Virus record (IMG/VR): IMGVR_UViG_3300032431_000004
Location: 1 to 64,000 of that record
DNA from: a virus
Length of the DNA stretch: 64,000 bases
Direction: 5' to 3' (one strand)
The stretch's first letter is position 1. Each line of letters starts with the position of its first letter. The notes beneath the pieces are model-generated. The model did not search any database, was not told where the DNA came from, and saw nothing but the letters and a program-made list of their open reading frames with translations. Positions 56,807-63,515 of this stretch are shown here, in pieces. The position numbers were made by a program, and so were the translations under genes.

Positions 56807-57553
56807 ATGGCAACACTCCACATCATAAAGTCAACCTGGTTAAAACAGGCCGCTGTTCAGTCATCAGGGCTGTCAGACGGCAATAAATACGCCGCTAGCG
56901 CAGGTCAGACCTTTGAGCTGGCCAGCTTTGAGTCAATTGAGGATCTGTCAAAAAATGATGGGGACAGCCATGTCAAAATTTTCTTAGCTGAGCCAGTTAA
57001 AGAAAAAAGGACATGGTATGTTTTCCAGCGTGACGTTGCCATCATGGATGGCGATCGCGTTTTGTTCCCGTCGCCTGAAGACGATGAACGTACCGCCAAC
57101 CGTAAGCTGGCGATCGCGCATGACTATTCAGGAATTGTCTTGTGGCTACCCGGTGGGCGAAAGGTTCACTCTGACGAGCCGATTATTAAGTCTGGCAATT
57201 TCTCATGGGGTGAAGCTAGCCACGGCGGCGAGCGCATCCCTAAAGACAAGCAGACGGTAGAACGTATAGTCAAGCTGGCGATCGCGCTTCAGGACGCTAG
57301 GGCGGCTATCGGTAGACCGTTCCGAATTACCTCATGGTATAGACCAGAGCCGTTCAACTCACGGGTGGGCGGGGCATCGCGATCGCAGCATCTAAATGGC
57401 GGTGCCGTAGACATTGTGGTTGAGGGCTACAGTGGCGCTCAACTGGCAAGGAAGATCAAACCATTCTGGCCTGGTGGCGTTGGGATCTATCCCGGTAACC
57501 GTAAACATATTCTGCACTTGGATATCGGAACTAAACGATCTTGGGGAGTCTAA
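56807..57553 (+). CDS. endolysin, M15_3-type D-Ala-D-Ala carboxypeptidase
   Basis: 248 residues. N-terminal 120 residues are a possible wall-binding domain; the C-terminal peptidase has FRITSWYRPEPFNSRVGGAS, SQHLNGGAVDI with His195 and Asp202, and HLDI with His237, the zinc ligands of the M15 family. It would cut peptidoglycan cross-bridges at lysis. Palindromic element G begins right after the stop. Confidence 0.85.
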   Translation: MATLHIIKSTWLKQAAVQSSGLSDGNKYAASAGQTFELASFESIEDLSKNDGDSHVKIFLAEPVKEKRTWYVFQRDVAIMDGDRVLFPSPEDDERTANRKLAIAHDYSGIVLWLPGGRKVHSDEPIIKSGNFSWGEASHGGERIPKDKQTVERIVKLAIALQDARAAIGRPFRITSWYRPEPFNSRVGGASRSQHLNGGAVDIVVEGYSGAQLARKIKPFWPGGVGIYPGNRKHILHLDIGTKRSWGV

Positions 57554-57557
57554 AAAC

Positions 57558-57847
57558 AGGCAGTGTCTACGTGACTGACATGCTTTTGGCAACACACTTA
57601 AAGCCTTGGTATATATGGACTAGACACCTGCCGTCGCACTGTCATTGGTTTTTCTGATTTCAAAATAGGAGAGGATTCAGACTTATTAATTCACTGAATT
57701 AAATATTCAGATCTCTTAAGGGTGATCCTAGGCAGCAAACCTAAAACTACTAGATGCCAATGACGGTGCGACGACAGGTGTCTAACGCATACTCAGTACA
57801 GGTTTGAGTATGTTGCCAAAAGTATGTCAGTCAACATGACACTGCAC
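57558..57847 (-). repeat. palindromic element, complete copy G (inverted orientation)
   Basis: About 290 bp, AAAACAGGCAGTGTCTACGT to ATGACACTGCAC. Orientation as copy F. It fills the whole gap between the endolysin stop and the next gene, so it lies in the transcript or acts at its end. Confidence 0.85.
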
Positions 57848-57866
57848 TAATTCAGGGGGTTTCTAA

Positions 57867-58202
57867 GTGGATCAACTACTTTGCCATTTTTGGGGCGACT
57901 TCATGACCCAGACATCTTGGATGGCGCTGACAAAATACGAGCGAGGGCTTAGGGGTTGGTTACCAGCGATCGCCCACGGCATTATTTACACCTGTTGGTT
58001 CCTACTTTTAACTCAGGACGTGCGATCGCTTTTAATCATCGGGGTGACTCATATCGTGATTGATCACTACCGGGTTGCTGGATGGTGGGCGCGGCTGATC
58101 AACTGGGAATGGGTCAGCCCTCAGCCCGTCATCCCCCTTTGGTGCATGGTCGTAATTGACCAAACGATGCATTTAACGATCAACTATCTGGCGCTGAGAT
58201 AA
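57867..58202 (+). CDS. DUF3307-like membrane protein
   Basis: 111 residues from a GTG (GGGGG upstream). HFWGDFMTQTSWMALTKYER, HGIIYTCWFLLLTQ, GVTHIVIDHYRVAGWWARLI and VVIDQTMHL follow the His-x-x-Gly-Asp-Phe ... His-x-x-Ile-Asp ... Asp-Gln-x-x-His plan of DUF3307, a phage and plasmid family of small membrane proteins. Three spans. Confidence 0.65.
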   Translation: MDQLLCHFWGDFMTQTSWMALTKYERGLRGWLPAIAHGIIYTCWFLLLTQDVRSLLIIGVTHIVIDHYRVAGWWARLINWEWVSPQPVIPLWCMVVIDQTMHLTINYLALR

Positions 58203-58745
58203 ATGTTCTCAAGAAAAAAGAAGGAGCAACCGAAAAGGGATGACTCAAATTACATTTATTTTGAATCAGATCTGGCGTTCCCTGCGGCGGCGGGTAAGTC
58301 GCGCCATGCATTGGCGGCATACCGAATCAGCGATCGCACCCGATATTTACTACCAACTAAATCAGAAAATCAGGGCATCATTGCGGCAGCACTGTCGGCT
58401 GAGCGTCGGGCTGAAAGGCGATCGCTTATAGAAGAGCTGTTTTACGGCACGCCAACCCACGGTGTCAGCTTCACCGCTGCCTTCAGCTTCCCAGTCAGAA
58501 GCACCACCATTTTTGCTTATGGGCTGAGGCTAGCAACTCCCGGCTATGATTCCAATGCGATCGCCCGTGGAGTTTGCAAGTTTTTGCAATGGCAGGCGGG
58601 CGAACTGAGGATAGATCGGTTGCTTTTCCAAGGTGAGTTGAGCATCCCTGAAGCGGATTTACTTCGAGCAAACCACGCAATAGTGAAGATATTTTGGCTA
58701 AGCGCGATCGCTTCAAAATATGCGTCAATCATTGGCAGCCGCTAG
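58203..58745 (+). CDS. hypothetical protein preceding the prepilin gene
   Basis: 180 residues, MFSRKKKEQPKRDDSNYIYF... No domain recognised. Overlaps the prepilin-like gene by 52 nt, so the two are read from one message in different frames. Confidence 0.5.
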   Translation: MFSRKKKEQPKRDDSNYIYFESDLAFPAAAGKSRHALAAYRISDRTRYLLPTKSENQGIIAAALSAERRAERRSLIEELFYGTPTHGVSFTAAFSFPVRSTTIFAYGLRLATPGYDSNAIARGVCKFLQWQAGELRIDRLLFQGELSIPEADLLRANHAIVKIFWLSAIASKYASIIGSR

Positions 58746-59200
58746 GGTTTACGCTAATAGAGCAACTGGCCGCGATCCTGATAGTTGCGGTGTTGAGCGC
58801 GATCGCATTGCCTTCCTACCTGAATCAGAAGGATAAGGCGGAAGTTGCCCACGCTACCTTAATTGCTCAGTCGTTCGTTGTCCCTTTGCTGGAATATCGC
58901 CTGATGCATGGCAATTTCCCTCCTGACGTTAATGCCAATGTTGCCCCTGTGGGGTTAGAGGATGTCTGGGTCAATGGGTCAGCAGCTCCATTGCGATCGC
59001 CGTTCGACTATGAACACCACGGACTAGGGAACGGCGGTGGGGATGGCATGGGGCAATGCCTCATAATGATTACCTGGTTTGGCAAAAACCAGATTAGAGA
59101 TCCCGCAACATCGGTTTACAGCGCGATCGCCAGTGGGGATGATGTGATTATCAGGGTGGCTACTTACGATTGCGACCAACCACGTAGGAGTATTCGCTAA
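58694..59200 (+). CDS. type IV prepilin-like protein
   Basis: 168 residues from a TTG (GAAG upstream). An 18-residue basic leader ends in Gly before FTLIEQLAAILIVAVLSAIA, with LPSYLNQ next: a textbook prepilin cleavage site (GFTLIE), Glu at mature position 5 and the hydrophobic N-terminal helix. The C-terminal domain has two cysteines (GQCLIMI, TYDCDQ), as in pilin D-loops. A host prepilin peptidase would process it. A pilin in a phage genome is unusual. Overlaps the upstream gene and abuts the EAL gene. Confidence 0.8.
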   Translation: MAKRDRFKICVNHWQPLGFTLIEQLAAILIVAVLSAIALPSYLNQKDKAEVAHATLIAQSFVVPLLEYRLMHGNFPPDVNANVAPVGLEDVWVNGSAAPLRSPFDYEHHGLGNGGGDGMGQCLIMITWFGKNQIRDPATSVYSAIASGDDVIIRVATYDCDQPRRSIR

Positions 59201-59926
59201 ATGCTGTTAGACGATATTGAGGCTGCCATCTCCACCGATAACGGTAGCTTATTGCTGCACTACCAGCCGCTCAAAAAGTTGCCAGATCTGGACAAGCCAC
59301 CGCTCTTTTTTGAAGCACTCGTTAGAATGAAGAACGGCAAAAAGATTGCCCCTGCCAGCAATTTCATTACTGCGGTGCTACACAATCCATCGCTGGCGAT
59401 GCGACTAGATGAATGGGTGCTGAGGTCTGTAGCGGCGCAAATGCGGACGGACGACTTTAGATATGCCGTGAACGTTACCCCGGCGTCCCTACACCAGCCT
59501 GGGTTTCTTCACCTGGTAAAGGACATATTTGAGGACATTCCGAAGCATAGGCTGGTGATTGAGGTGATTGAAACCAGCCAGCTACACGAGGAAGCGATCG
59601 CATGTGTCAAGGATCTGAATGAACGGTTTTGCACCTACCTTGACGACGTAGGTGAGGGGTGGTCAAATCTGAGGGCGATCGCTAATCTGTCTGTTTCCGG
59701 CTTAAAAATCCACGGGCGCTACATTTCTAATATGTCTGCCTACAAAAAACATCGGGCAATCGTAGGCGGCGTCTTTGACATCTGCCAGAGCCTTCAGCTG
59801 GAATGTGTGTGTGAATGGGTAGAGACTCCGTTAGAAGTTACATCCGTAGCGCTAAGGGCGGCAGACTACCCATTCCTGAAGCTGTACCTACAGGGCTATG
59901 AGATTGGGAGGCCAGAGGCTAAGTAG
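59201..59926 (+). CDS. EAL-domain protein (cyclic-di-GMP phosphodiesterase)
   Basis: 241 residues, stand-alone EAL domain. FEALVRM at 37-43 (the EAL signature), VNVTPASL at 90-97, VIEVIETSQL at 119-128, YLDDVGEGWSNL at 146-157, LKIHGRYI at 168-175, EWVET at 205-209, and LQGYEIGRP at 230-238. Metal ligands Glu38, Asn91, Glu121 and Asp148-149 and Lys169 are kept; LKID has become LKIH and DDFGTG is DDVGEG, so activity may be altered. Starts at the base after the prepilin stop. In bacteria such enzymes lower c-di-GMP and favour motility. Confidence 0.82.
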   Translation: MLLDDIEAAISTDNGSLLLHYQPLKKLPDLDKPPLFFEALVRMKNGKKIAPASNFITAVLHNPSLAMRLDEWVLRSVAAQMRTDDFRYAVNVTPASLHQPGFLHLVKDIFEDIPKHRLVIEVIETSQLHEEAIACVKDLNERFCTYLDDVGEGWSNLRAIANLSVSGLKIHGRYISNMSAYKKHRAIVGGVFDICQSLQLECVCEWVETPLEVTSVALRAADYPFLKLYLQGYEIGRPEAK

Positions 59927-59952
59927 TGGCGCATTCAGCCTAAGCAAAAAGA

Positions 59953-59977
59953 AGCCCCGCCAATACGATGCGGGGCT
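59953..59977. terminator. bidirectional intrinsic terminator
   Basis: AGCCCCGC, loop CAATACGAT, GCGGGGCT between the rightward EAL gene and the leftward 60-64 kb operon, which converge here. Confidence 0.7.
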
Positions 59978-60012
59978 GTCTGTGTGCGTGTCGCTAGTAT
60001 TCTAGCGTTGAT

Positions 60013-60339
60013 TTAGTCTGTCAGGACTCTGACAATTCCATCGAGAGAGTGCTTTTTAGCAAGTTTAATCAGGTCTTTAGTAAGGTCTGAACTCCTCTTC
60101 AGACCTTTTACTTTCATAGCAATTACTTCTTTACTTGCTATGACATCGGAGGGATGGTTCAGAACGCAAAAATCGGGATGGACTTCCTGGACTGACTGCG
60201 CGGTCATCAGCTTCACTGGATGAATTGATTGCAGCAACGCTTGGGCTAAGGCTGCGTTTTCATTTTCTGCGCGGTGAAACGATGGGTTAACCGTGACCCC
60301 GTTAACGCTGAAACCTAAGATTACAAGGTAGTCTTTCAT
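60013..60339 (-). CDS. hypothetical protein
   Basis: 108 residues. MKDYLVILGFSVNGVTVNPS is a ferredoxin-like beta start; a helix and a charged C-terminus follow. Last gene of the leftward operon; the start lies after GAAAGGCGATCGCAC (ATGA overlap). Not recognised. Confidence 0.5.
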   Translation of the reverse strand: MKDYLVILGFSVNGVTVNPSFHRAENENAALAQALLQSIHPVKLMTAQSVQEVHPDFCVLNHPSDVIASKEVIAMKVKGLKRSSDLTKDLIKLAKKHSLDGIVRVLTD

Positions 60340-60803
60340 GTGCGATCGCCTTTCAATTCTTTAATCAATTGCTCCGCTACGATTAACCGCGCTGAACAGT
60401 CTGCGAACTTGTAGCCACGGTTCCACCAAAGATGTTCATCAAACCAATGATAGTCGTCATCGTAAGGGCATTGTCTGTCATTTCCCTCCTTCGATGCTGC
60501 GTTGCAGCCTTCGTCAAACCACGTTTCAATTTTTGTGCTTTCACTGACAAGCGCGATTGGCTTAAACCCTTCAGCCATGACCCCCGACCAGTCAGACTGA
60601 CCCTGACCCCACCGCACAATTAGGCAGCTAATGTTGTCATGCCCAACTATATAGGCAGACTCTACCGTTACCACGAAGCTTGGCTCCCACCCTCTTGAAA
60701 TAAGGTGGGTTAGGGTTTGCGCGTCTATCGGACTGAGCTTCCCCTTGGTGCCGACAGGGTACTTTAGCTGCAACGCTTGTTCTTGGGTGAATTGATTAGT
60801 CAC
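60336..60803 (-). CDS. hypothetical protein
   Basis: 155 residues from a GTG (GAGAGGTGATCACAC upstream). Trp/Asp-rich C-terminal half (YDDDYHWFDEHLWWNRGYKF). Coupled by 4-nt overlaps on both sides. Not recognised. Confidence 0.5.
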   Translation of the reverse strand: MTNQFTQEQALQLKYPVGTKGKLSPIDAQTLTHLISRGWEPSFVVTVESAYIVGHDNISCLIVRWGQGQSDWSGVMAEGFKPIALVSESTKIETWFDEGCNAASKEGNDRQCPYDDDYHWFDEHLWWNRGYKFADCSARLIVAEQLIKELKGDRT

Positions 60804-61018
60804 GTGTGATCACCTCTCGTGATTCTTTCAAAAAGGCTCGAAATGTAAAGCAGGAATAGCGGCACGAATGGCATACAAAGGATTGTGACTGCCCACCAAG
60901 GAACCAGGACTCCAAACGCTAACAGCGCGGAGCTGGTAATTTTCCCGATAAAATACGCATTTGCGATCACAACGAACCCGGCTGCAACGACAATAGCTAA
61001 AAGCTTAGGTGTTCTCAT
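60800..61018 (-). CDS. small membrane protein
   Basis: 72 residues with two membrane spans (LLAIVVAAGFVVIANAYFIG and FGVLVPWWAVTILCMPFVPL). Start in ATGA overlap after GGAAGGCGATCACCC. Unknown function; small two-span phage proteins are often lysis- or exclusion-related. Confidence 0.55.
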   Translation of the reverse strand: MRTPKLLAIVVAAGFVVIANAYFIGKITSSALLAFGVLVPWWAVTILCMPFVPLFLLYISSLFERITRGDHT

Positions 61019-61395
61019 GGGTGATCGCCTTCCAAGTTTTCCACTAATTCAAATCTTCCACCAATACCGACTCTCAACCAATCGACCTCAGATGAGATTG
61101 CACATGACCTACCACGGCCATGAGGATTAGAATCGGCAACTAATCCCTGAGAAAAGATCTCATCCCTCAGCCCACCGTGTGACGGGCATTCCCAGCCCAT
61201 TACTTCTAAATGGTTCCACAGGTTTTGACACTCTGGACAGGTAGAAAACGCGCTCCATTCGCCTTCCCATAACCCCTTTGCCCGCCAGTAATGTTCACCG
61301 GGCGCGATCGCCTTTTGACATTCGCAGCACCGATGGTATTTTCTGGCCTTTACAGGCTTCGATTCGTATACGTCTGGCCCTTGCTGATCACACAT
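61015..61395 (-). CDS. small zinc-binding protein
   Basis: 126 residues from the ATG at 61393-61395, whose ATGTGTGA overlaps the upstream stop. HRCCECQKAIAPGEHYWRAK and FSTCPECQNLWN give a CxxC...CxxC zinc site; the pattern is common in phage proteins of unknown role. Start follows AGGAGGGCGATCGCA. Confidence 0.6.
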   Translation of the reverse strand: MCDQQGPDVYESKPVKARKYHRCCECQKAIAPGEHYWRAKGLWEGEWSAFSTCPECQNLWNHLEVMGWECPSHGGLRDEIFSQGLVADSNPHGRGRSCAISSEVDWLRVGIGGRFELVENLEGDHP

Positions 61396-61738
61396 TGCGA
61401 TCGCCCTCCTGCGTTGGTTGGGTAAACGAACTGACCTCCTCCCGATCCGCCATGCCAACCTGTCTTTTTACCTTCATGCCATGGCCTTCAAGCATCTGGG
61501 CAGTTGCTTCCGCCACCTCTGCTAGGGAATAATTTGAATCCACAACGACATCAAACACCTTTTGACTGGAGTACATGGAGAGAGACCTTACAAATGGGTG
61601 AACCTTTAACCCCTGCATATCTTTCAGGACGTCTTGATCTAGAACTCGGGCAAACGCAACTTTTACTAAGCCATTGTTTTGTGAGGTTGTGACAGTAGCA
61701 GAAGAGACGGGCTGAATCGAATCAAAATTGATAGTCAT
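61388..61738 (-). CDS. hypothetical protein with hairpin leader L4
   Basis: 116 residues, MTINFDSIQPVSSATVTTSQ..., with FDVVVDSNYSLAEVAEATAQ. Its ATG lies directly behind leader element L4, the minus-strand relative of the 17-kb leaders. Not recognised. Confidence 0.55.
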   Translation of the reverse strand: MTINFDSIQPVSSATVTTSQNNGLVKVAFARVLDQDVLKDMQGLKVHPFVRSLSMYSSQKVFDVVVDSNYSLAEVAEATAQMLEGHGMKVKRQVGMADREEVSSFTQPTQEGDRNV

Positions 61739-61793
61739 AGGGAAATCTCAGTAGGTAGAATGCCGGGGCGCTCCTCCCGGCTGTGCGCTGTGG
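61739..61793 (-). promoter_or_regulatory. structured leader element, copy L4
   Basis: On the minus strand CAGCGCACAGCCGGGA-ggagcgc-CCCGGCATTCTACCTACTGA, then GATTTCC and the ATG. Same order of conserved blocks as L1-L3 at 17 kb, 44 kb away and on the other strand. Confidence 0.65.
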
Positions 61794-61813
61794 AGCTGGC
61801 AATTATGGGAGTT

Positions 61814-62146
61814 CTACTTTGGGCGATCGCCCTCTACAGTTTCATCCCAATCTGGTTGCCCGCCATGCCATCGTTTCATCCAAGCCCGTTTCAGCGAGTT
61901 CAGATCTAAATGTGACTTTTCTACGGCACCTGCCTTGACAGCCTTAGCCCGCTTGGATGGAGTCAGATCGTAATGGGGCACAACTGAACGCTGGAAATAT
62001 TCGCGCTTCAGCCCGATTGACTTTGCAAATGCGTGTAGCTCGTCTAGGTTTTCGTCACATAAAAGGTGGCACCATTGATTGCCATGCCGCCGCGCTTGAT
62101 CGTTTCTTGGGGTAGCCGTAAACTGAACATCAACGTATATAGCCAT
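61814..62146 (-). CDS. DUF4031-like protein
   Basis: 110 residues. MAIYVDVQF, HGNQWCHLLCDENLDELHAF, IGLKREYFQ, PHYDLTPSKRAKAVKAGAVE match DUF4031 (Trp-Cys-His-Leu, Asp-Glu-Leu-His-Ala-Phe, His-Tyr-Asp). The family is frequent in phages; function unknown. Confidence 0.75.
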   Translation of the reverse strand: MAIYVDVQFTATPRNDQARRHGNQWCHLLCDENLDELHAFAKSIGLKREYFQRSVVPHYDLTPSKRAKAVKAGAVEKSHLDLNSLKRAWMKRWHGGQPDWDETVEGDRPK

Positions 62147-62182
62147 TTTCTCTGCCCTCTACCTGCTCAATTTCAGCCAACC

Positions 62183-62605
62183 TCACACGCGATCGCCTTC
62201 CAGTAACAGGTAAAGCCCAGCCAGCGTGATTGCATCTCCAACATCAAAATAAGCTTTGTCGTTTGACTTAGACATTTCCACAAGCCGATCGCCGTCTAGG
62301 TCATAAAGGAAAGCAACGAGGCGAACCCACAAGCCTTTGAACGGAGTCACTACTAGCTTGTACTTACTTGTCTTGGTTACGCTGTTGCAATACTCTTCCG
62401 CAAATACCATGAAATCATCAATCGAAACTTTTTCGACATAGCCAGAATGCACAACGGAAGGATTGATCTTTTTAGCAATTCCCATAGCTGACGCGATCGC
62501 CATTTTCTTGGTAGCCGAAGACTCAGAGGTGGCGATGCTTGAAAATACCTCTTTCGTTATGGAACTGGACAAGTCAATGTGCTGCAAAATTTCTTTAGTG
62601 TTCAT
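62183..62605 (-). CDS. hypothetical protein
   Basis: 140 residues, MNTKEILQHIDLSSSITKEV..., helical first half, strand-rich second half (GLWVRLVAFLYDLDGDRLVE). Coupled by ATGA overlap. Not recognised. Confidence 0.5.
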   Translation of the reverse strand: MNTKEILQHIDLSSSITKEVFSSIATSESSATKKMAIASAMGIAKKINPSVVHSGYVEKVSIDDFMVFAEEYCNSVTKTSKYKLVVTPFKGLWVRLVAFLYDLDGDRLVEMSKSNDKAYFDVGDAITLAGLYLLLEGDRV

Positions 62606-62835
62606 TCCAAATTTTCCTTCTGGTTGGTTAATTCAATCTCAGCCACAATTAATTCAGCGCGGCTGGCCATCCCCAGCAGGGCTAGCCAGATTACATCAGC
62701 TTGGGTGATGCCCCGTTGTAGCGCGATCGCCCTGCACAACCCCCTAGCCTGTGGAGTTACCACAGTTAGCCGCACTCCTGCGTTATGGAGGGAGTTAGGA
62801 TCGCGGCTATTGTATCCGCCCTTGTTAGCTGTCAA
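62602..62835 (-). CDS. hypothetical protein
   Basis: 77 residues from a TTG at 62833-62835 (AAGGAG six bases before; TTGA overlap). Contains RLTVVTPQARGLCRAIALQR then GITQADVIWLALLGM, a short RHH- or Arc-like helix pair. Possibly DNA-binding; weak. Confidence 0.5.
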   Translation of the reverse strand: MTANKGGYNSRDPNSLHNAGVRLTVVTPQARGLCRAIALQRGITQADVIWLALLGMASRAELIVAEIELTNQKENLE

Positions 62836-63077
62836 TTGGCTCCTTGCAGGCTTTCGTATGCCTTCGTCACTAACTGAGCTGAGATGGCGATCGCTGTTCC
62901 TTGGTGAGAGTGGTGACCGTCTTGCGGCTTCAGCGAGAGCTTGATGGATGCGGTAATCGCGTCCTCAATCGCTGCTTCCATAGAATGAGAAAACGCAGCC
63001 ATAGATGTAGTGACAGAGCCTACCTCTGTTGGGCTAAAGCGTTTTGTAGCTGTCACTGATACTGCGTAAAGTTGCAT
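62832..63077 (-). CDS. hypothetical protein
   Basis: 81 residues, MQLYAVSVTATKRFSPTEVG..., AGGAAAAG site and a good promoter upstream (63109-63138), so it opens this operon. Not recognised. Confidence 0.5.
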   Translation of the reverse strand: MQLYAVSVTATKRFSPTEVGSVTTSMAAFSHSMEAAIEDAITASIKLSLKPQDGHHSHQGTAIAISAQLVTKAYESLQGAN

Positions 63078-63108
63078 GTTTTCTTTTCCTGTGCGGGCTA
63101 TACAAACT

Positions 63109-63138
63109 AATGTACCGCAAAGGATGAACCGTTGTCAA
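63109..63138 (-). promoter_or_regulatory. leftward sigma-70 type promoter
   Basis: On the minus strand TTGACA (63138-63133), 18 bases, TACATT (63114-63109). It drives the 63-60 kb operon. Confidence 0.6.
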
Positions 63139-63149
63139 CAGTTTATTTC

Positions 63150-63515
63150 CTACAAGCTCAGCAGTCTATAGCCCATCGCCAAAATCTCTACAGTTTCACT
63201 CTTCTGATGGTTGCCCAGTACCGGGCTGTCAAGGTCTTTGACCCAATGCTGATTAGAGTGCAAGTCTCCGTGGCAATCTTGACAAACTGGGAATACGTCA
63301 AGCCCTGGCAATTCACGGCCTGCGATCGCGCCGTAGCTATCTTGATAGCGAATATGATGAACCTCCACCGATGGTCGGCAGAGGCAGTAACAGCAGGTTC
63401 CTTTTGTGGAACGATGGGCGATCGCGCATATCTGTTTCCAGTAGCGATCATCATAGCGATCATCGAAGGTAACTTTTTTTAGTTTGAGATTAAGCGATCG
63501 TTTTTTATACCCCAT
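63150..63515 (-). CDS. HNH endonuclease-like protein
   Basis: 121 residues. CCYCLCRPSVEVHHIRYQDS, then DVFPVCQDCHGDLHSN. This is the HNH plan: CxxC, His-His, CxxCHxxLH. Phage HNH proteins act in packaging or as homing nucleases; here it follows an unknown gene in a leftward operon. ATGGGGTATAA overlaps the upstream stop by 11 nt. Confidence 0.75.
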   Translation of the reverse strand: MGYKKRSLNLKLKKVTFDDRYDDRYWKQICAIAHRSTKGTCCYCLCRPSVEVHHIRYQDSYGAIAGRELPGLDVFPVCQDCHGDLHSNQHWVKDLDSPVLGNHQKSETVEILAMGYRLLSL

